Numbered from the stretch's first letter, positions 53,226 to 61,839 are shown. The stretch is DNA of 64,000 nt from Chrysogorgia sp. JL179-B06 (GCA_035772405.1 JAYKKM010000220.1:62001-126000); one strand, 5' to 3'. Notes: generated by a model from the sequence alone, not told the origin. A program made the numbers and translations.

Positions 53226-55892
53226 CAAGACAAGCCAAGACAAGACAAGACAAGACAAAACAAAACAAAACAAAACAAAACAAAACAAGACAAAACAAAA
53301 CAAAACAAGACAAGACAAGACAAGACAACTTGTCAAGACAAGACAAGACAAGACAACTTGTCAAGACAAGACAACTTGTCAAGACAAGACAACTTGTCAA
53401 GACAAGACAAGACAAGACAACTTGTCAAGACAAGACAAGACAAGACAAGTCAAGACAAGACAAGACAACTTGTCAAGACCAGACAAGACAAGACAAGACA
53501 AGACAAGACAACTTGTCAAGACAAGACAACTTGTCAAGACAAGACAAGACAATACAAGACAACTTGTCAAGACAAGACAAGACTAGACAAGACAAGACAA
53601 TTTGTCAAGACAAGACAAGACAAGACAACTTGTCAAGACAAGGCAAGACAAGACAATACAAGACAACTTTTCAAGACAAGACAACTTTTCAAGACAAGAC
53701 AAGACAATATAAGACAACTTGTCAAGACAAGACAAGACAAGACAAGACAAGACAAGACAAGACTAGACAAGACAAGACAAGACAAGACAACTTGTCAAGA
53801 CAAGACAAGACAAGACAAATCAAGACAAGACAAAACAAAACAAGACAAGACAAGACAAGACAAGACAACTTGTCAAGACAAGACAACTTGTCAAGACAAG
53901 ACAACTTGTCAAGACAAGACAACTTGTCAAGACAAGACAACTTGTCAAGACAAGACAACTTGTCAAAACAAAACAAGACAAGACAAGACAACTTGTCAAG
54001 ACAAGACAAGACAAGACAAGACAAGACAAGACAAGACAAGACAAGACAAGACAAGACAAGACAAGACAAGACAAGACAAGACAAGACAAGACAAGACAAG
54101 ACAAGACAAGACAATACAAGACAAGACAAGAAAAGACAACTTGTCAAGACAAGACAAGACAAGACAACTTGTCAAGACAAGACAAGACAAGACAACTTGT
54201 CAAGACAAGACAAGACAACTTGTGAAGACAAGACAAGACAACTTGTCAAGACAAGACAAGACAAGACAAGACAAGACAAGACAAGACAAGACAAGACAAC
54301 TTTTCAAGACAAGACAACTTGTCAAGACAAGACAAGACAAGACAAGATAAGACAACTTGTCAAGACAAGCCAAGACAAGACAAGACAAAACAAAACAAAA
54401 CAAAACAAGACAAAACAAAACAAAACAAAACAAAACAAAACAAAACAAAACAAAACAAAACAAAACAAAACAAAACAAAACAAGACAAGACAAGACAAGA
54501 CAAGACAACTTGTCAAGACAAGACAAGACAACTTGTCAAGACAAGACAATACGAGACAAGATAAGACAAGACAAGGCAAGACAAGACAACAAGACAAGAC
54601 AACGTGTCAAGACAAGACAAGGCAAGACAACATAAGACAACATGACAAGACAAGACAAGACAAGACAAGACAAGACAAAACAAAACAAAACAAGACAAAA
54701 CAAAACAAAACAAGACAAGACAAGACAAGACAACTTGTCAAGACAAGACAAGACAAGACAACTTGTCAAGACAAGACAACTTGTCAAGACAAGACAACTT
54801 GTCAAGACAAGACAAGACAAGACCACTTGTCAAGACAAGACAAGACAAGACAAGACAAGACAAGACAACTTGTCAAGACAAGACAAGACAAGACAAGACA
54901 AGACAAGACAAGACAAGACAAGACAACTTGTCAAGACAAGACAACTTGTCAAGACAAGACAAGACAAGACAAGACAACTTGTCAAGACAAGACAAGACAA
55001 GACAAGACAAGACAATCAAGACAAGACAAGACAAGACAACTTGTCAAGACAAGACAAGACAAGACAAGACAAGACAACCAAGACAAGACAACTTGTCAAG
55101 ACAAGACAAGACAAGACAAGACAACTTGTCAAGACAAGACAAGACAAGACAAAACAACTTGTCAAGACAAGACAAGACAAGACAAGACAACTTGTCAAGA
55201 CAAGACAAGACAAGACAAAACAAGACAAGACAAGACAAGACAAGACAAGACAAAACAAAACAAGACAAGACAAGACAAGACAAGACAAGACAAGACAAGA
55301 CAAGACAAGACAAGACAAGACAAGACAAGACAAGACAAGACAAGACAACGTCAGACAAGACAAGACAAGACAATTTGTCAAGACATGACAACTTGTCAGG
55401 ACAAGACAAGACAAGACAACTTGTGAAGACAAGACAAGACAAGGCAAGACAAGACAAGACAAGACAGCCAAGACAAGACAAGACAAGACAAGACAAGACA
55501 AGACAAGACAAGACAGGACAAGACAAGACAAGACAAGACAAGACAAGACAAGACAAGACAAGACAAAACAAAACAAAACAAGACAACTTGTCAAGACAAC
55601 ACAAGACAACACAAGACAAGACAAGACAAGACAACTTGTGAAGACAAGACAAGACAAGACAAGACAAGACAAGACAAGACAAGACAAGACAAGACAAGAC
55701 AAGACAAGACAAGACAAGACAAGACAAGACAAGACAACTTGCCAAGACAAGACAACTTGTCAAGACAAGACAAAACAACTTCTGAAGACAAGACAAGACA
55801 GGACAAGACAAGACAGGACAAGACAAGACAAGACAAGACAAGACAAGACAACGTGTCAAGACAAGACCAGATAAGACAGCACAAGACAAGAC

Positions 55893-55915
55893 AGTAGTAT
55901 AGAAAGTGGGGCTAC
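55893..55915 (+). repeat. TIR-like tip of the right element
   Basis: AGTAGTATAGAAAGTGGGGC and the next three bases match the inverse of 7693-7715 at 20 of 23 positions. The preceding six satellite bases (CAAGAC) differ from the six following the left tip (CGACAA), so the two tips do not share an obvious 6-bp target-site duplication. Confidence 0.8.
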
Positions 55916-56110
55916 CGGCGCATTTTTCCATTTTTTCATGTCTCAACTTTTTTCTCTGTAGAACGCAGCACTTTTACCGTTTTTGGATTCCACATATAAC
56001 TGTCGAGCAAATATGTTGAATCCAAAAACAGAAAAAGTGCTTGGTTCTCCAGAGAAGTTGAGACATTCAAATGGAAAAAGTTCGCCGTTAGCCCCACTTT
56101 CGAGACTACT
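55893..56110. repeat. Imperfect fold-back (~100-bp arms) at the element terminus
   Basis: Arm A (55893-55997) and arm B (56011-56110) are reverse complements over their whole length, with about 87 matching bases in ~100 aligned columns by hand and three small gaps. They are separated by a 13-base loop (55998-56010). Arm A starts AGTAGT and arm B ends ACTACT. Matching blocks include AAAGTGGGGCTA, TTTTTCCATTT, ATGTCTCAACTT, AGCACTTTT and GTTTTTGGATTC. The first ATG of the polymerase frame (56013) sits at the loop edge, so arm B is also coding or 5' leader. Terminal hairpins of this sort can arise by snap-back copying of a linear DNA end. Confidence 0.88.
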
Positions 56111-59100
56111 AATAGACGATGTGTCGCATGGTTTGAAATCTGTGAGACGTGTATCAGCTAGTAGGCTACAGAGTGAGGTGTCTGGACGTGGGGCTGCTGC
56201 TGGTGAGGATGTCGCTCGTAATAAGACTATGTCAAGTGATATTACACGTGATCCTGATATAAACTTTATTTCAGGTCGTGAGTTGAGTGGGGCTCATGAT
56301 TCGAAAGGGTCTAAGGACTTGACTATATTAAATAATAAAGCAACTCTTATGAAAAGGTCTGAACGTAAACGTAACCCTATTGTGGGTGGTGATGTCGCTC
56401 GTAGTGGTACACTATCGAGTGGTGGTGCACGTGATCCTGCTATGGATTCTGGTAATTTAGTTATACCGAATATTAAGATGAGTTTTCTAGAGAGGATGTC
56501 TGGCTATCTAGCTGACGCTAAAGAATTGGGGTATAAGTGGATGGATCTTATTAGAAGGGTATCTAGAGAGAACGTCGTTAGTAGAGTCACCAGATTTAGG
56601 GAGGTCAGAGAAGTTCGAAAGGCTAGACGCGATCTTAAACGATACGTGAGGAGGTCACGACTAAGTCAGGAGGCCTCAGACAAAGAGTACAAGAGAATCA
56701 CTAGTCTTATTGCTGAGATGAGACGTCCTACTGTAGTACAAAGGAGAGTTGCTCTAAAAGGGTATACCAAGTCGTATAGTGTTAAGGTGGTCGAGAAAAA
56801 AGACCCACTAAAACAACTAGTCAGGACTAGAGGGGTAGTGGGCTCAACTTTACATAAAGAGCTAGAGAGACTGAAAGGTTTGAAGTTTTCCGAGACATTG
56901 AAAGTGACTCTAGAGAAACAAATTGGTGACAGAAAGTCTTTGTTTAAGACAGCCTTCTTCAATAGTGTGGTCAAAACAGTGGTTAGTAGTGTTGATATTA
57001 GTGGGACTACGAGACAAGCTAGTGAGGAGATATTAAATCGTATAGCTGTGTGGTTGTCAGAAGGGTCTGGGTGGGTTGTAGATAGTGTTAATGATCACTA
57101 TATTAATGTGGTAGTGTATAAGCCTCTTAAAGGATCGAGTTATATTGAGCTGCCAGAAGAGTTGAGGAACGCGTCGAAAGGTTTGATTAATATAAAGAAT
57201 GAAGATGACAAGTGTTTCATGTGGTGTCACGTGTTGCACAAGTGTCCTGTGAGGAAGGATCCGCAGAGAGTGTCAAAACACAAGAAGAACGTAGGTTCTG
57301 TCAATTATGAGGGAGTGAGATTTCCAGTGGATACGAAACAGTACAAAAAGATAGAGAGGCAGAATGATATTAGCATCAGTGTGTTTAGGTATGAGGACAA
57401 GCAACCATTTCCTATCTACGTTTCTGAGGAGAAGTGTGAGGATCATATGGACCTGCTGCTAATAACGAATGGTGTTAAACGACACTACGTGTACATTAAA
57501 GACTTTGGTAGGTTTATGTTCGGTCAGTCTAATCACAAGTGTCGCAAGAATATCTGTAGATACTGTCTTCAATGTTTTACTACCAATGAGGTTCTAGAGA
57601 ATCATAAGGAGGTTTGTATGGTGGTAAATGGTAAGCAAGCGATCAAGATGCCAGTAGAAGAAGACAGCACTCTTGAGTATGAAAATTACCACAAACAATT
57701 AGAAGTACCATTCGTAATATACGCAGACTTCGAGGCTATCACAGAGAAGGTCGACAACGTGACACCACTCACAGGATCGTACACCAGTGAGTATCAAAGA
57801 CATACGGACTGTGGGTATGGATACAAAGTAGTGTGCTGTTACGATGATAAATATAGTAAACCAGTGGAGATGTTTCGAGGTAAGAACGCAGTTAGGAAGT
57901 TCATGAAAAAGATGCTAGAGGAGGTTAAATACTGCAAGAAAGTCAGAAAGGAGCATTTTAATAAGGACATGGTGATGACCATAGCTGACAAGGTTAACTT
58001 CAAGAAAGCGACTAAATGTCATATTTGTGATAGGAAATATATACGTAGAAGCGTGAGAGTTAGAGATCATTGTCATGTCACTGGTAAATATAGAGGTTCG
58101 GCACATCAGTTATGCAACAGAAACTATAGACTGACTGATAAGATACCTGTCATATTCCATAATCTAAGAGGGTACGATAGTCACTTCATAATGCAAGAGA
58201 TAGGTAAGATAGGTAAGAAAATCAACGTCATACCAAATAATATGGAGAAATATATGGCATTCATGTTAGGTAAACATCTAGTGTTTCTAGATAGTTTCCA
58301 ATTCATGAGCTCTAGTCTAGCCAACCTGGTGAACAACCTACCAAAGGAATGTCTCAAGTATACGTCTGAACTATTTCAAGGTGAGGAGCTAGAGTTGGTG
58401 TCGCGGAAAGGTGTGTACCCATATGACTATATGGATAGTTTCGATAAGTTTAACGAACTTGAGTTGCCATCAAAGGAGAGTTTCTACAGCATCCTAAACG
58501 ACGAGCATGTGTCAGACACAGACTACGAGCACGCTCAAGAAGTGTGGAAGACAATGGGTGTGAGGAATATGGGTGAGTACCACGACCTATACCTAAAGTC
58601 TGACGTGTTACTACTGGCTGACGTGTTCGAGAACTTTAGAAGAACGTGTAAACAGTACTACCAGTTAGATCCTTGTCATTACTTCACATCACCTGGACTA
58701 TCGTGGGACGCTGCTCTAAAGATGACAGGAGTGGAACTAAAGTTAATGACTAACATTGATATGTTTCAGTTCATCGAGAAAGGAATGCGGGGTGGTGTCT
58801 CCTGCATAACACATAGACATGGAGAAGCTAATAACAAATACATGAAGGGGTATGATAGTAGTAAACCATCGAAACACATCGTATACCTAGATGCGAATAA
58901 CCTTTACGGTTGGGCTATGTGTCAGTATCTACCAACTGGTGGGTTTGAGTGGGTCGAGGGTTTTGACATCAACAATCTAGACAAATATAACAACGAATCA
59001 GACAAGGGGTTGATACTTGAGGTTGATTTAGAGTATCCAGAGGAGTTGCACAATCTTCACAACGACTATCCTTTAGCCCCTGAGAGGATGAAAGTGAGTA

Positions 59101-60149
59101 GTGATATGTTGTCAAACTATTGTAAGACGATCCAAAACAAGTTTAAGATATCTGTAGGAGAGGTTGCAAAACTTATACCTAACCTAAGTGATAAGAGTAA
59201 GTACGTTGTTCATTATAGAAACCTACAATTATACAAGAGTTTGGGAATGAAGGTTAAGAAGATACATAGAGTACTTCAGTTCGATCAGTCACCATGGCTC
59301 AAGCAATATATCGACTTTAATACAGACAAGAGGACCCAAGCGAAGAACGACTTTGAGAAGGATTTCTTCAAGCTCATGAATAATAGTGTATTCGGAAAGA
59401 CTATGGAGAATCTACGAAAGCGTGTGAACGTGGAGTTAGTAACAGACAAGGAAAAACTGAAGAAACTAACGTCAAAACCAACCTTTGTGAGCAGTAAGAT
59501 ATTTGACAATAACTTGGTAGCAGTTCACAAGATCAAAGAGATACTAACTCTAAATAGACCAGCATACGTAGGTATGTGTATTCTAGACCTATCAAAGACA
59601 TTGATGTACGACTTCCACTACAATAACATCAAAAAGGAGTATGGCAACAAAGCCAAACTACTATTCACAGACACGGATAGTCTAATGTATGAGATTAAGA
59701 CGGAGGATGTGTACAAAGACATGTACGCTAACAAAGAAATGTTCGACTTTAGTGGATATGATAAGTCATCTCCTTACTTCGACCCAACTAACAAGAAGGT
59801 TATTGGTAAAATGAAGGATGAGACATTAGGAGTCCCAATCGTTGAGTTCGTTGGTTTAAGGTCGAAAATGTATAGCTACATAAAAGAGGACGGAAAAGGT
59901 GGGAAGACTGCTAAAGGTATCAAGAAGAGTACCATTAGAAATAATATAAGACATGACAACTATAAAAGTGTCCTGACAAATGGTGAGCAAATGTCTCACA
60001 TAATTAAAACTATTCGGAGCAAGAGCCACAGACTAGGAAGCTACGAAATAAATAAGATATCGTTGAGCTGCTTTGACGACAAGCGACATATACTACCAGA
60101 CGGTGTGTCTAGCTATGCGTATGGACATTACGAAATAGTTCGGAACTAG
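56013..60149 (+). CDS. Protein-primed family B DNA polymerase (Polinton PolB)
   Basis: 1378 residues from the ATG at 56013; the open frame reaches a TTG at 55983, and a later ATG at 56229 is an alternative. It replicates the element genome. Residues 1-~400 are basic and unassigned, and may include a terminal-protein region. They hold an internal duplication (GEDVAR..TRDPD and GGDVAR..ARDPA). A C2H2-like finger is at ~508-535 ('HKCRKNICRYCLQCF'). Exo I is 'YADFEAI' (D572, E574). A Cys/His insert at ~668-702 ('CHICDRKY', 'RDHCHVTGKYRG') resembles a zinc or HNH-type module typical of Polinton PolB. Exo II is 'HNLRGYDSHF' and Exo III 'YLKSDVLLLADVF'. Pol motifs are A 'LDANNLYGWAM' (~960), B 'LMNNSVFGKTMEN' (~1120) and C 'FTDTDSLMYEI' (D1220, D1222). 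All catalytic motifs are intact. The stop TAG overlaps the stop of the convergent gene. Confidence 0.97.
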   Translation: MLNPKTEKVLGSPEKLRHSNGKSSPLAPLSRLLIDDVSHGLKSVRRVSASRLQSEVSGRGAAAGEDVARNKTMSSDITRDPDINFISGRELSGAHDSKGSKDLTILNNKATLMKRSERKRNPIVGGDVARSGTLSSGGARDPAMDSGNLVIPNIKMSFLERMSGYLADAKELGYKWMDLIRRVSRENVVSRVTRFREVREVRKARRDLKRYVRRSRLSQEASDKEYKRITSLIAEMRRPTVVQRRVALKGYTKSYSVKVVEKKDPLKQLVRTRGVVGSTLHKELERLKGLKFSETLKVTLEKQIGDRKSLFKTAFFNSVVKTVVSSVDISGTTRQASEEILNRIAVWLSEGSGWVVDSVNDHYINVVVYKPLKGSSYIELPEELRNASKGLINIKNEDDKCFMWCHVLHKCPVRKDPQRVSKHKKNVGSVNYEGVRFPVDTKQYKKIERQNDISISVFRYEDKQPFPIYVSEEKCEDHMDLLLITNGVKRHYVYIKDFGRFMFGQSNHKCRKNICRYCLQCFTTNEVLENHKEVCMVVNGKQAIKMPVEEDSTLEYENYHKQLEVPFVIYADFEAITEKVDNVTPLTGSYTSEYQRHTDCGYGYKVVCCYDDKYSKPVEMFRGKNAVRKFMKKMLEEVKYCKKVRKEHFNKDMVMTIADKVNFKKATKCHICDRKYIRRSVRVRDHCHVTGKYRGSAHQLCNRNYRLTDKIPVIFHNLRGYDSHFIMQEIGKIGKKINVIPNNMEKYMAFMLGKHLVFLDSFQFMSSSLANLVNNLPKECLKYTSELFQGEELELVSRKGVYPYDYMDSFDKFNELELPSKESFYSILNDEHVSDTDYEHAQEVWKTMGVRNMGEYHDLYLKSDVLLLADVFENFRRTCKQYYQLDPCHYFTSPGLSWDAALKMTGVELKLMTNIDMFQFIEKGMRGGVSCITHRHGEANNKYMKGYDSSKPSKHIVYLDANNLYGWAMCQYLPTGGFEWVEGFDINNLDKYNNESDKGLILEVDLEYPEELHNLHNDYPLAPERMKVSSDMLSNYCKTIQNKFKISVGEVAKLIPNLSDKSKYVVHYRNLQLYKSLGMKVKKIHRVLQFDQSPWLKQYIDFNTDKRTQAKNDFEKDFFKLMNNSVFGKTMENLRKRVNVELVTDKEKLKKLTSKPTFVSSKIFDNNLVAVHKIKEILTLNRPAYVGMCILDLSKTLMYDFHYNNIKKEYGNKAKLLFTDTDSLMYEIKTEDVYKDMYANKEMFDFSGYDKSSPYFDPTNKKVIGKMKDETLGVPIVEFVGLRSKMYSYIKEDGKGGKTAKGIKKSTIRNNIRHDNYKSVLTNGEQMSHIIKTIRSKSHRLGSYEINKISLSCFDDKRHILPDGVSSYAYGHYEIVRN

Positions 60150-60325
60150 CTGCTTAGGTTTCTCAAATGTTTTCTAGTCTTGACGTGTTTAGATTTAGAG
60201 GTCACGTGGTATGACCGATCACACGTCTCACACACCCACTTATGAGTTCTAATCCACTCTTTGGTTTGAGCTCTGGATGCTATCAAAGCTTCTTCTTTGG
60301 TTTGGTAAATTTTTGGTCTTGCCAT
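60146..60325 (-). CDS. Small C2H2 zinc-finger protein (59 aa)
   Basis: A 59-residue protein from the ATG at 60325-60323. It has a basic N-terminus 'MARPKIYQTKEEALIAS' and then 'WVCETCDRSYHVTSKSKHVK', giving one finger with C32, C35, H47 and H53. The 'C-x2-C-D-R-x-Y ... K-S-x-H' layout is, as I recall, frequent in tiny zinc-finger proteins of Polintons and large DNA viruses. Its stop and the PolB stop share the palindrome CTAG (60146-60149) from opposite strands. Its ATG overlaps the stop of the gene upstream by one base (TAATG), so coupled translation from one transcript is plausible. A nucleic-acid binding role is inferred from the finger. Confidence 0.8.
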   Translation of the reverse strand: MARPKIYQTKEEALIASRAQTKEWIRTHKWVCETCDRSYHVTSKSKHVKTRKHLRNLSS

Positions 60326-60948
60326 TATATATTACCATATATTTTATTTATCCACTCGTTGTAGTATGGATCTCCTCTCCCATCCCAACCTAGATCCTTG
60401 TATACTACACTATACAGGTTATACTCGAATCGTACCTTAACCTTACCAGGTTTGAGGTCGTTAAGACTACCTCTCAATTCTATACCTCTTCTAGAGCATA
60501 TTCTTATGACATAGAAAATATATTTCGATATGTTCTTGACAATCAGTTTGTTTCTTTTAAGAGACCATATTATCTCTATAAAGTCACTGACAACTGTTGG
60601 TATGTCACTCTCGTTAACTAGTTCAGTCAACATTCTATCTAGCCACTTACTATAACTATGAGCCGATTTCTTGTACATCCAAATGTTAGGTACAAAGTTT
60701 CTAACGCGTCCGTAGGTAGTCTCTCCACATTTGTTACAACTAAATACACCATCTTCGATTTGGGTTCTGTGGTTATTACACTCGTAACAGTATGTGGTGT
60801 CGTACCACTTTTTTGGTGTTGCGTCCTTACTTCCGTTCTTGATCTCGTCCAATGTATACCCTAATGTAGTACCACTCCACTTTTTTGATGCAATCTCATC
60901 CAATGTATACCCAGCATAGAACATTCTCATTGTACGTTCGTCAACCAT
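60325..60948 (-). CDS. Zinc-ribbon protein, TFIIB/VLTF3-like candidate transcription factor
   Basis: 207 residues. A repeated phrase lies at the N-terminus, 'GYTLDEIASKKW..TT' and 'GYTLDEIKN..KKWYDTT' (residues 13-51). A zinc ribbon follows, C54-x2-C57 and C71-x2-C74, then a helical region ~95-150 ('YSKWLDRMLTELV', 'ISKYIFYVIRICSRRGIEL') that resembles a cyclin-like or VLTF3-type fold. In large DNA viruses, ribbon-plus-helical proteins of this form act as late transcription factors. Here that is an analogy, not proof. If correct it would switch on the capsid block late in the cycle. A TATA-rich stretch (TATATATAGTATAG) lies upstream of its ATG at 60948. The stop overlaps the next ATG. Confidence 0.7.
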   Translation of the reverse strand: MVDERTMRMFYAGYTLDEIASKKWSGTTLGYTLDEIKNGSKDATPKKWYDTTYCYECNNHRTQIEDGVFSCNKCGETTYGRVRNFVPNIWMYKKSAHSYSKWLDRMLTELVNESDIPTVVSDFIEIIWSLKRNKLIVKNISKYIFYVIRICSRRGIELRGSLNDLKPGKVKVRFEYNLYSVVYKDLGWDGRGDPYYNEWINKIYGNI

Positions 60949-60978
60949 TTAAGTTACTATACTATATATATCTTTAGA

Positions 60979-61170
60979 CTATAGTGTGGTAACTTTGTGG
61001 TTGTCGGCTAGTGTCTCCCACTCACGCTTTATTGTTGTGACCTGTTTTAGAGCGTCTGATAGTAGTTGTTCCAACTCTTCTATCTGACGAGTTTGGTAAG
61101 AGAGTGTCTCTGTCAAGTTACGCTTTTTATCAAATTCCATAGCCATCTCCTTCAAAGTTTTAACGCTCAT
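60979..61170 (-). CDS. Small coiled-coil protein (63 aa)
   Basis: It is a 63-residue highly charged protein. 'LSYQTRQIEELEQLLSDALKQVTTIKREWETL' (in part) gives heptads over residues ~20-55, and no membrane segment or zinc ligands are visible. It starts 2 bp after the stop of the split membrane-protein gene (61173-61175) and sits in the minus-strand block. I do not recognise it. A small oligomeric scaffold or accessory factor is possible. Confidence 0.6.
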   Translation of the reverse strand: MSVKTLKEMAMEFDKKRNLTETLSYQTRQIEELEQLLSDALKQVTTIKREWETLADNHKVTTL

Positions 61171-61172
61171 TT

Positions 61173-61589
61173 CTATAACACTCTATATATTAAGTAACCT
61201 AAAGGTAGCCCAACAACTCCAACGAATACCGTTTGGTATTCTTTCATCTCATCTGAGGGTTTGTAATAGTCTGACAACTCAGGCTCTTTACTAAATGTCT
61301 TCCCATCATACTGTATAGTCAGTACTTGTCTTAGTTGATCCAGAGCGTGGTTCGTGTCGTTTATGTCTGCGTTAGCATCTGACAATTGTTATCTTAATTC
61401 CTGGACTTTGTCTCTCTGACGAATCTCGTTCTCGTAGAACTTTTCTTTCGCTCTTGCAAGACTTTCCAATGCTTTGTTGTGTCTCTTTATCTCTGTCTCG
61501 TAGCCTGTATGGTTTAGCTTGCTGAATATAAATCCAGCTCCTGCGAATGCTATAGCGTTGAATAAACCACCTGCTATCACACTAGCCAT
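61173..61589 (-). pseudogene. Membrane protein gene split by an in-frame TAA (two open halves, 66 + ~70 codons)
   Basis: The 5' half (61589-61392) starts 'MASVIAGGLFNAIAFAGAGF', a hydrophobic N-terminus, followed by a coiled coil ending 'RDKVQELR'. The 3' half continues in the same frame directly after the TAA at 61391-61389 ('QLSDANADIND') and ends with a hydrophobic segment 'VFVGVVGLPLGYLIYRVL'. The 3' half has no ATG before its residue ~47. Its only start-like codon is TTG. From memory, a single intact Polinton protein family begins like the first half and ends like the second ('EPELSDYYKPS'). I therefore read this as one gene with one premature or leaky stop. The stop context TAA-CAA-TTG is close to the CARYYA readthrough signal. 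Confidence 0.75.
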
Positions 61590-61605
61590 TATGTATTACG
61601 TTAGA

Positions 61606-61839
61606 TTATTTTGAGAACGGGTCAATAGGTAAGTATTTCTTGCTCTGCGCCCACTTAACGAGTAGCGTTGAAACGCCTACAGCAGTCGCTAACTTGAGGG
61701 TGCCCTTCACTGATTCAGGGGTACCCAACGGTTCTTTTAGTACTTTCTTTGATGCCATGGATACGGCTACGGCTCCAGCAGTCACAAGGGCTGCGTCGTA
61801 TAGCTCGTTCATCAGTTCTTTTCTGTCTATTGATGCCAT
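61606..61839 (-). CDS. Small hydrophobic membrane protein (77 aa)
   Basis: 77 residues with two hydrophobic stretches, ~16-31 ('AALVTAGAVAVSMAS') and ~48-65 ('LKLATAVGVSTLLVKWA'). They are separated by a short loop with 'KKVLKEPLGTPES'. The end is 'KKYLPIDPFSK', a phrase I associate with unnamed Polinton membrane proteins. The ATG at 61839 is preceded by ACATGTCGTATAATATA, nearly identical to the string before the BRO gene. An inner-membrane or envelope-associated virion component is plausible, though function is unknown. Confidence 0.7.
   Translation of the reverse strand: MASIDRKELMNELYDAALVTAGAVAVSMASKKVLKEPLGTPESVKGTLKLATAVGVSTLLVKWAQSKKYLPIDPFSK

Larger units (their letters stand above)
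7716..55892. repeat. 48-kb (GACAA)n pentamer satellite with interspersed inverted pentamers
   Basis: The whole interval is built from GACAA pentamers. It is interrupted every few tens of bases by a single inverted unit TTGTC (context GACAACTTGTCAAGACAAG), plus point variants (GGCAA, GACGA, GATAA, GACAC, AATACC) and (ACAAA)n tracts. Each inverted unit creates two overlapping dyads, GACAA-C-TTGTC and CTTGTC-AA-GACAAG. The + strand is very poor in T except inside these units. Five is not a multiple of three and no permutation of the pentamer contains a stop, so all six frames stay open (T-R-Q-D-K forward, L-V-L-S-C reverse). The many long reading frames here are artefacts. No unique sequence, gene, RNA gene or transposon is visible inside. 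The edges coincide with the two element tips. Confidence 0.97.

Noticed and set aside
53222..55426. 734-codon open frame in the satellite, and other long frames there (for example 45360-47030 and 35589-37070)
   Set aside because: The pentamer has no stop in any of six frames, so long frames are expected. The products are only T-R-Q-D-K or L-V-L-S-C repeats, frames exist on both strands, and none has a distinct start context.
7716..55892. CRISPR array
   Set aside because: There are no unique spacers and no fixed-length repeats. Everything is variants of one pentamer, beside eukaryote-type elements.
7716..55892. Telomeric repeat
   Set aside because: The array is internal, flanked on both sides by elements. 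The pentamer does not match a telomere repeat I know, and inverted monomers would be atypical.
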